This document shows, piece by piece, positions 58,828 through 64,000 of a stretch of 64,000 bases of DNA. Every line of letters starts with the position of its first letter. The stretch's first letter is position 1. Under the pieces are notes generated by a model. The model worked only from the letters and a program-made list of their open reading frames with translations, had not been told where the DNA came from and made no database searches. This stretch comes from PALSA-612 sp963773055 (GTDB taxonomy: Bacteria > Actinomycetota > Thermoleophilia > Gaiellales > Gaiellaceae). Location: the NCBI GenBank assembly GCA_963773055.1, contig CAVYZL010000006.1:1364001-1428000 (forward strand), in the 5' to 3' direction. Both the position numbers and the translations under genes were made by a program.

Positions 58828-60476
58828 CCGGCACTCTCCCTCAGCTCGGAGATCGTCCGGCGGGGGCTGATCGCCTCCTGCTCGACGCGGAGCAAGACGA
58901 CCGCCGGCAGCCCGGACGCGACCGCGCGCTCGAAGGCGGGCTCGACGTCGGCTCCGCGCTCGACCGATTCGCCGAAGCAGCCGAAGGAGCGCGCGTACGC
59001 CGCAAAGTCCGGGTTCACGAGCTCGGTGCCCGAGACGCGTCCGGGGTAGAGGCTCTCCTGGTGCATCCGGATCGTCCCGTACATGCCGTTGTCGACGACG
59101 AGGACGACCACCGGCAGATCATGCTGCATCGCGGTCGCGAGCTCCGACGACGCCATCAGGAAGTCGCCGTCGCCGGCGATGCAGACGACGATCCGTTCCG
59201 GGTCGAGGCACTTGGCCGCGAGCGCCGCCGGCAGGCCGTAGCCCATCGCGCCGGAGCGCGGCGCGAGCTGCGTGCCGTACTCCGAGAACTCGTAGAAGCG
59301 GTGCGCCCAGACGGTGAAGTTGCCCGCCCCGCAGGTCAGCACCGCGTCGTCCGGGAGCCGGCGGCGCAGGAAGGCCATCACGTCGCCGAGGTCGAGATCC
59401 CCCGGCAGGCGGCGGTGCTCGAGGTTCGCGAGGTAGTCGGCGCGCGCGTCCCGCGTCCACTCGAGCCACGGCGGCTCCTCCCGTGGCAGCACGCGCGCGA
59501 GGGCGGTCGCGAGCTCCGTCAGGTCGCCGAGAATCGCCAGGTCCGTCTCGTACAACCGGCCGAGCTCTCCCGGATCCGGATGGACGTGAACGAGCTTCTG
59601 CCGCGGCCGCGGTACGTCGAGCAGCGTGTAGCCCTTCGTCGTCACGTCGCCGAGCCTTCCGCCGATCGCGAGCAGGAGGTCGGCGTCCTCCACCCGTCGC
59701 GCGAGGGCGGGATCCATGCCGATCGTCAGCGGCCCGGCGTAGCTCTCCGAGCGGTTGTCGACGTAATCCTGGCAGCGGAACGAGGTCGCGACCGGGACCC
59801 GATGCTCCTCGCAGAAGGTGATCACGGCCGCTCCCGCCTGCGCGCTCCAGCCGCCCTCGCCGACGATCACGAGCGGCCGCTCGGCGGCGCCTAGCAGCTC
59901 TCCGAGCCGGCGCAGCTGGTCGTCCGTGGGCACGGCCCGAGGCACCTCGGCCACGGCGGCGTCCGCGGCATCCGTCTCGTCGAACAGCACGTCCTCGGGC
60001 AGCGCGAGCACGACCGGGCCCGGGCGCGCCGAGAGTGCCGACGAGAACGCGCGCGACACGTGCTCCGGGATGCGGTCGGCGTCGTCCACCTGCGCCGTCC
60101 ACTTCGTCATCGAGCCGAAGACGGCCGGGTAGTCGAGCTCCTGGAACGCGTCGCGACCGAGGTGCGCCCGCGGCACCTGGCCGACGAAGAGGATCATCGG
60201 CGTCGAGTCCTGGTCGGCCGTGTGCACGCCGGTCGCCGCGTGCGTCGACCCAGGGCCGCGTGTGACGAAGCAGATGCCGGGCCTCCCCGTCAGCTTGCCG
60301 TACGCCTCCGCCATGTTCGCCGCGGCCGCTTCGTGCCGGCACGTGATCAGGCGGATCGGCGAGTCATGGAGCGCGTCGAGGATCGGGAGGTAGCTCTCCC
60401 CCGGGACGCAGAACGCGAGCTCGACGCCGTGGAGCTCGAGCTGGTCGACGAGCGCCTTACCGCCGGAGCGGGTCAT
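58824..60476 (-). CDS. Thiamine-diphosphate-dependent enzyme, acetolactate synthase-like
   Basis: The 550-residue protein is of the acetolactate synthase/benzoylformate decarboxylase type. The thiamine Glu is in LITCRHEAAAANMAEAYG, the N-terminal segment is GVELAFCVPGESYLPILDAL, and the GDG-N thiamine site is VVCIAGDGDFLMASSELATA ... VVDNGMYGTI. It is intact and cytoplasmic, and it lacks an ilvN partner nearby, so branched-chain amino acid synthesis is not indicated. A 2-oxo acid decarboxylase or carboligase in a catabolic route is likely. The ATG overlaps the cupin-like gene stop (ATGA). Confidence 0.9.
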   Translation of the reverse strand: MTRSGGKALVDQLELHGVELAFCVPGESYLPILDALHDSPIRLITCRHEAAAANMAEAYGKLTGRPGICFVTRGPGSTHAATGVHTADQDSTPMILFVGQVPRAHLGRDAFQELDYPAVFGSMTKWTAQVDDADRIPEHVSRAFSSALSARPGPVVLALPEDVLFDETDAADAAVAEVPRAVPTDDQLRRLGELLGAAERPLVIVGEGGWSAQAGAAVITFCEEHRVPVATSFRCQDYVDNRSESYAGPLTIGMDPALARRVEDADLLLAIGGRLGDVTTKGYTLLDVPRPRQKLVHVHPDPGELGRLYETDLAILGDLTELATALARVLPREEPPWLEWTRDARADYLANLEHRRLPGDLDLGDVMAFLRRRLPDDAVLTCGAGNFTVWAHRFYEFSEYGTQLAPRSGAMGYGLPAALAAKCLDPERIVVCIAGDGDFLMASSELATAMQHDLPVVVLVVDNGMYGTIRMHQESLYPGRVSGTELVNPDFAAYARSFGCFGESVERGADVEPAFERAVASGLPAVVLLRVEQEAISPRRTISELRESAG

Positions 60477-60973
60477 CCGTCGAGCGGTGCTTCGAGGAAG
60501 ATCGTCGCGCGCTGGAGCTTCGGCTTCTCCTCGTCGGCCGGGTCGAGATAGCGGATCGTGCGCTTGCCCGCCCACTCGGCCGGCAGCACCATCACGCGCA
60601 CGAACGCGGTCTCTTCCGTCGCGGACGCCGTCGCGAGCACCGGATGCTCCGCGCCCTCGTGCCACCACTCGCCCTCGCGGTAGGTCTCGACACCGTCCGG
60701 CGAGTCGATCGTCAGCTCACCGAAGAGGATCCGGCGGATGCCGGGACCCGGGTGGACGTGGCGATAGGCGACGCCGCCCGGCGGGAAGTCGACGCGGTCG
60801 CAGCGGAGGATCCAGTCACCCGGCCCGGGATCACCCGTCAACTCCCACACGACTGCCGGGCCGTCGACGCGCGCTGCACCCGCGTACGCGTCGTCTTTCG
60901 TCAGGTCGTAGACGATCCGGCTGCCCGGCTCCGTCACCACGCCGTCGGGATGCTCCGAGATCTCGAGGATCAC
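60473..60973 (-). CDS. Cupin-fold protein
   Basis: The 166-residue protein has a single cupin barrel with likely metal residues in FPPGGVAYRHVHPGPGIRRILFGELTI (H-x-H) and EWWHEGAEHPV. A preceding beta-rich segment (AYAGAARVDGPAVVWELTG) and a helix-poor C terminus complete it. It is the first gene of a coupled run, cupin-TPP enzyme-RidA-amidase, in which each stop overlaps the next start. Substrate unknown; dioxygenase, isomerase or binding roles are possible. GTG 60973 is the start. Confidence 0.8.
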   Translation of the reverse strand: MILEISEHPDGVVTEPGSRIVYDLTKDDAYAGAARVDGPAVVWELTGDPGPGDWILRCDRVDFPPGGVAYRHVHPGPGIRRILFGELTIDSPDGVETYREGEWWHEGAEHPVLATASATEETAFVRVMVLPAEWAGKRTIRYLDPADEEKPKLQRATIFLEAPLDG

Positions 60974-61018
60974 GCCGCGAGCCTAACGCCGCAGACATGT
61001 TTCACACTTGTCACTCAG

Positions 61019-61035
61019 TCAGTGCCTGGCACTGA
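61019..61035. repeat. 17-bp perfect palindrome in the intergenic region
   Basis: The sequence TCAGTGCC-T-GGCACTGA has 8-bp arms around a single T. It lies in the 122-bp non-coding gap upstream of the cupin-TPP operon (60974-61095) together with the SDR gene stop. It could be an operator for the 60973 gene or a member of a dispersed palindrome family (see 16919-16937). The rest of this gap shows no gene. Confidence 0.6.
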
Positions 61036-61095
61036 GCGGTTGCAATTCGGTGCCGATCGATCCACAGAGTCGGGAGGTACGCAGCGAGCAGGCGA

Positions 61096-61815
61096 TCAGT
61101 GGAAGAACTGGCCGCCGTCGATGACCATCGTCTGGCCGGTGATGAAGTCGGCCGCCGGCGTGCAAAGGAAGACGACGGCCCCCGCAACGTCCTCGGGCAC
61201 CTGGTCGCGCTGCAGCGTCCGCGCTGCCACGGACGCGTCGCGGAGCTTCTCGACCACTTCGGGGTTCGCTTTCACCCCGTCAGACATCGTGAAACCGGGG
61301 GCGACGCAGTTCACGTGGATCCCGTCCTTCCCGAGCTCCCTCGCGAGCGCGCGCGTGAGCGCGACGATCGCGCCCTTGCTCGTCACGTAATGGAGGAGGA
61401 ACGGCACACCACGGAACGGCGTCCCGGACGAGATGTTGACGATCTTGCCGCCCCCGTTCGCGCGCATCACCGGCACGACCGCGCGGCAGGTGAGGAACAT
61501 CGACGCGACATTGACGTCCATCACCCGTCGCCATTCCTCGAGCGGGATCTCCTCGAACGGCCGCATCGCAAGCGAGGCGTAGAGGCCGGCGTTGTTGACG
61601 AGGATGTCGATCCGCCCGTGACGACCAACGACCTCGTCGACCATCCGAGCGACGTCGTCCTCCGACGACACGTCCGCGCGAACGCCGCCGTCCGGCGGAT
61701 CGAGGTCCGCGATCACGACCTCCGCGCCGTCCGCCGAGAGGGCGTCTGCGATCGCGCGCCCGATCCCCTGCGCGCCGCCGGTGACGATCGCAATCTTGCC
61801 GTCGAGCCTGCCCAC
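61096..61815 (-). CDS. Short-chain dehydrogenase/reductase
   Basis: The 239-residue enzyme is a classical SDR with the cofactor motif TGGAQGIG (residues about 12-19). The NNAG motif is in ILVNNAGLYAS, and the Ser-Tyr-Lys catalytic residues are in NISSGTPFRGVPFLLHYVTSKGA. D in VVIADLDPP after strand 2 favours NAD over NADP. The GTG at 61815 overlaps the NIPSNAP stop by one base. The C terminus TGQTMVIDGGQFFH is typical. Substrate unknown; the gene lies in a probable catabolic cluster. Confidence 0.93.
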   Translation of the reverse strand: MGRLDGKIAIVTGGAQGIGRAIADALSADGAEVVIADLDPPDGGVRADVSSEDDVARMVDEVVGRHGRIDILVNNAGLYASLAMRPFEEIPLEEWRRVMDVNVASMFLTCRAVVPVMRANGGGKIVNISSGTPFRGVPFLLHYVTSKGAIVALTRALARELGKDGIHVNCVAPGFTMSDGVKANPEVVEKLRDASVAARTLQRDQVPEDVAGAVVFLCTPAADFITGQTMVIDGGQFFH

Positions 61816-62135
61816 TACTTCAGCGGCGAGAACGACGTCGGAACGAGGATCCGGTTGACCTGCGTGTGGATCAGAGGCTGGATCTTCGCGAGGAAGGCCT
61901 TCCACGTGTCGTCCGCCTGCAGCAGCGCGCGCCGCTCTTCCCGCTCGGCGTACGAGTCGTAGCGCCACAACGACGTGTACGTCGAGAGCGCCCCGACGTC
62001 CGTCGTGAACGCGCCGACGAAGCCGCCGAGGTGGCGCTCCTGGATCTCGATGCCTTCCGTCTCGTAGAGGCGGACGAGCTCGGGCAGCTTCCCGGTCGTG
62101 ACGTGGTAGTCGCGCTGCTCGAGGATCACGCTCAA
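61815..62135 (-). CDS. NIPSNAP family protein
   Basis: This small protein of 106 residues has the ferredoxin-like alpha-beta pattern of the NIPSNAP family: EQRDYHVTTGKLPELVRLYETEGIEIQERHLGGFVGAFTTDVGALSTYTSLWRYDSYAERE. Such proteins are often found with catabolic genes, but no activity is settled. The start is TTG 62135 or GTG 62129. It shares a transcript with the SDR gene. Confidence 0.85.
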   Translation of the reverse strand: MSVILEQRDYHVTTGKLPELVRLYETEGIEIQERHLGGFVGAFTTDVGALSTYTSLWRYDSYAEREERRALLQADDTWKAFLAKIQPLIHTQVNRILVPTSFSPLK

Positions 62136-62177
62136 AGCCTACGACCTCGTGGCTCGTCAGCGTCGATAATCAGCGTC

Positions 62178-62532
62178 GTGACCAGCGCGCGCTTCGTCCA
62201 CTTCGACGACGTCCGGTCCTTCGAGCTCGCAGCCGGCGTCTCCGGACGCCCACTCTTCGGTGAGGGCGCGATGCTGAACGTGATCGAGTTCGAGCCGGGC
62301 GCCACCGTGCCGCTCCACAGCCACTCGCACGAGCAGCTCGGCCTCGTGCTGCGCGGCATGCAGGCGCTCGTCGTCGACGGCGAGCGCGCACGAGCTCGGG
62401 CCAATGGAGGGCTACGTGATCCCGGGCGGCGTCGAGCATTCCGCGTACTGCGGGCCGGACGGCGCGCTCGTGCTCGACGTCTTCCAGCCCGTCCGCGAGG
62501 ACTACCAGGAGCGCTGGGAGAGCGAGGGCTAG
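62178..62532 (+). CDS. Small cupin protein (frameshifted)
   Basis: The product is a one-domain cupin of about 117 residues: FHFDDVRSFELAAGVSGRPL, then the metal motif VPLHSHSHEQLGLVLRGMQALVVDG, and, in another frame, ELGPMEGYVIPGGVEHSAYCG with the second metal motif. The shift is near 62394 in GERARARA. The end DVFQPVREDYQERWESEG is typical of the subgroup. It is the only plus-strand gene in this stretch. Its stop overlaps the convergent thioesterase stop. Metal binding is probable; the reaction is unknown. Confidence 0.85.
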
Positions 62533-62910
62533 GCCGAGAGCGCCGCGCGGATCGCGTCCGGCACCGGGTCCGGCCTGCCCTGCCGCATCGACGTGAACGA
62601 CCGTGTGGCGGCCTTCGATCGCCGTCTCGCCCGCCTTCTCGATCGTCCAGGCGTATGTGATCGACGTCCTGCCAACCGACTCGACGCGGAGGCGCACGTC
62701 GAACTCGTCCTCGAAGCGGAGCACGCGGTGGTACTCCGCCTCGACGTGCTTGCGCGGATAGTCGCCCCAACCCTCGAGCACGCCGATCCGGCGCATCAGC
62801 GCCGTCTCCGCCGCCTCTGCCCACCGGAACGCCGCGGTGAAGTGGATCCGTCCGCCGGCGTCCGTGTCGACCCACTGCACGCGGGCGCTCCAGACCTGCT
62901 CGGCGGCCAT
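62529..62910 (-). CDS. Acyl-CoA thioesterase, 4-hydroxybenzoyl-CoA type (3' frameshift)
   Basis: The protein has a hotdog fold of the YbgC/4HBT type: VQWVDTDAGGRIHFTAAFRWAEAAE (the D-T-D-x-x-G-x-x-x-F motif, with Asp as the usual catalytic residue), then YHRVLRFEDEFDVRLRVESVGRTSITYAWTIE. It hydrolyses CoA thioesters; the acyl group is unknown. One base is out of place near 62580, and the proper end is PDPVPDAIRAALSA. The conceptual length is about 126 residues. The ATG overlaps the alcohol dehydrogenase stop by one base (TGATG). Confidence 0.85.
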
Positions 62911-64000
62911 CAGAGCTGCACGAGCACGCGACCGGCGACACCGCCGAGCGCCGCGGCGATGGCGTCGTTGACATCGTCGAGCGAGAAGGACGGGCCGACC
63001 TGCGTCGCGAGGTCGAGGCGTCCGGCGCCGACGTGGTCGAGGAGGATGGGGAGAGCGATCGCCGGATCCTCAGAGCCGTAGATCGTCCCCGTCAGCCGCT
63101 TCTCGCGGCGGATGAACTCCGTCGGGTCGAGGTCGAGGCGTGCACCGGCCGCGGGCAGGCCGACGATCATGCAGAGGCCTCCGTTGCGCGTCCAGCGGAA
63201 TGCCGCCTTGGTCGTCTCCGGGTTGCCAACGGCGTCGAACGCGTAGTCGAAGCCCTCTGCGAAGTGCTCTTTCGCCCGTTCCGAGAGCTCGTCGGGGTGG
63301 ACGACCCGCGTCGCCCCGAGCCGTTCCGCGAGCTCGAGCCGCTCCGAGACGGGATCGCAGCAGACGATCTCGGACGCCCCAGCGATCCTCGCGCCCTGGA
63401 CGATGAACTGGCCGACGCCGCCCGCCCCGATCACGAGCACCGTAGAGCCCTCCTCGACGCCCGCGGCGAAGAGCACGGCGCCAACCCCTGTCAGCGCGGC
63501 GCAGCCGAGCAGCGCCGCCTGGTCGAGGGGCGCCGCATCGCCGAGCGGGAGGGCGACCCGCTCGGAGACGACGAGCCGCTCTGCGAGCGCTCCGGTCGCC
63601 GTGCCGCGATAGAGCGTCTCCCCGCCGAGCGTCATCCCCGTCGTGCCGTCGATCAGCGTGCCGGCGCCGATCGCGTACTGGAGCGGGAGGCACGCGGCTG
63701 GCCGGCCTCGCTTGCAGTCGGGACAGACCCCGCACGATGGCGCCCACGAAAGCACGACGGCGTCGCCCTCGGCGACGCTCTCGACGCCATCGCCGACCGC
63801 CTCGACGATCCCGGCGCCCTCGTGCCCGAGCACCATCGGCCGCGGGCGCTGCCACTCGTCCTTGATCACGTGGAGATCCGTGCCACAGATGCCGACCGTG
63901 GCCATGCGGACGAGCACCTCGCCCGCGCGCGGCTCGTCGAGCTCGATCTCCGCGACCTCGAGCGGCTGCCCTGCCTCGTGAAAGACAGCCGCTCGCGTAC
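62910..64000 (-). CDS. Zinc-dependent alcohol dehydrogenase (5' end cut by the window)
   Basis: This medium-chain dehydrogenase has the catalytic zinc residues (GICGTDLH, GHEGAG). The structural zinc loop is CGVCPDCKRGRPAAC (C-x2-C-x2-C-x7-C), and the NAD site is VLVIGAGGVGQFIVQGARIAG. The frame is open to the right edge, where TRAAVFHEAGQPLEVAEIELDEPRAGE reads like a normal N terminus; only the start codon or one or two residues are missing. It is similar in type to S-(hydroxymethyl)glutathione and aryl-alcohol dehydrogenases. It is the first known gene of the right-hand catabolic-looking group. Confidence 0.92.
   Translation of the reverse strand, partial: TRAAVFHEAGQPLEVAEIELDEPRAGEVLVRMATVGICGTDLHVIKDEWQRPRPMVLGHEGAGIVEAVGDGVESVAEGDAVVLSWAPSCGVCPDCKRGRPAACLPLQYAIGAGTLIDGTTGMTLGGETLYRGTATGALAERLVVSERVALPLGDAAPLDQAALLGCAALTGVGAVLFAAGVEEGSTVLVIGAGGVGQFIVQGARIAGASEIVCCDPVSERLELAERLGATRVVHPDELSERAKEHFAEGFDYAFDAVGNPETTKAAFRWTRNGGLCMIVGLPAAGARLDLDPTEFIRREKRLTGTIYGSEDPAIALPILLDHVGAGRLDLATQVGPSFSLDDVNDAIAAALGGVAGRVLVQL

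Noticed and set aside
58824..60476. Assignment of the TPP enzyme as biosynthetic IlvB
   Set aside because: No ilvN or ilvC gene is near, and the neighbours (RidA, amidase, cupin) fit a catabolic setting better.

Overview
The window is high-GC DNA with dense, mostly leaderless or overlapping genes, GTG and TTG starts, and repeated class III adenylate cyclase/STAND ATPase regulators. This points to an actinobacterium; gene content (DDWFRD-repeat proteins, a BNR protein next to a ubiquitin-like protein, secreted tandem domains) suggests the Thermoleophilia (Gaiellales/Solirubrobacterales), but that placement is an inference. No gap without a gene exceeds about 200 bases, and no rRNA, complete tRNA, CRISPR array, transposase or phage gene was seen. 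At least sixteen otherwise normal genes carry single-base frameshifts, and the large ATPase regulators carry several each. This looks more like an unpolished long-read consensus than real gene decay, so frameshifted genes are annotated over their full conceptual span.

Layout. 1-2561 (minus): an N-terminal fragment of a membrane-anchored protein and leuS, preceded by a compact attenuator (promoter, MVKLLA leader peptide with tandem Leu codons, antiterminator-like hairpin, intrinsic terminator). 2718-5687 (plus): a double CDGSH iron-sulfur protein, lysA, a DsbA/FrnE-like thiol oxidoreductase with an in-frame TGA at the first Cys of its CxxC motif followed by a textbook bacterial SECIS-like hairpin (a probable selenoprotein), and a SnoaL-like protein. 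5750-9515 (minus): a secreted repeat protein, a YyaL-type thioredoxin-fold protein and DedA. 9530-12024 (plus): a CaiB-type CoA transferase, a BNR propeller and a MoaD/ThiS-like protein ending in GG. 12003-18058 (minus): a cyclase-ATPase regulator downstream of nadB-nadC-nadA; the divergent gene is nrtR, and a 23-bp palindrome lies between. 18807-20120: ctaA and a cupredoxin. 20160-21940 (minus): class II aldolase, CopD, and a small protein.

22135-25659 (plus): CapA and a cyclase-ATPase. 25652-29038 (minus): an SsuABC/TauABC-like importer with two permeases. 29102-34902: an alpha/beta-hydrolase-cyclase fusion lacking its nucleophile, two secreted proteins with a shared upstream element, and a LuxR-family ATPase regulator. 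34919-39880: glycolate oxidase glcDEF divergent from malate synthase, which together would carry glycolate through glyoxylate to malate. 39877-43650: a Tat-exported amine oxidase, a secreted protein, a nitroreductase and a TolB-like lipoprotein.

43670-49379 (minus): a complete branched-chain-amino-acid-type importer (livH-M-K-G-F) preceded by a VOC protein. 49456-56657 (minus): two tandem BTAD/SARP regulators that arose by duplication. 56802-57265: a small membrane protein with two DDWFRD repeats and a strong terminator. 57333-64000: a catabolic-looking group (zinc alcohol dehydrogenase, thioesterase, NIPSNAP, SDR, cupins, a thiamine-diphosphate enzyme, RidA and amidase) whose substrate cannot be read from sequence.
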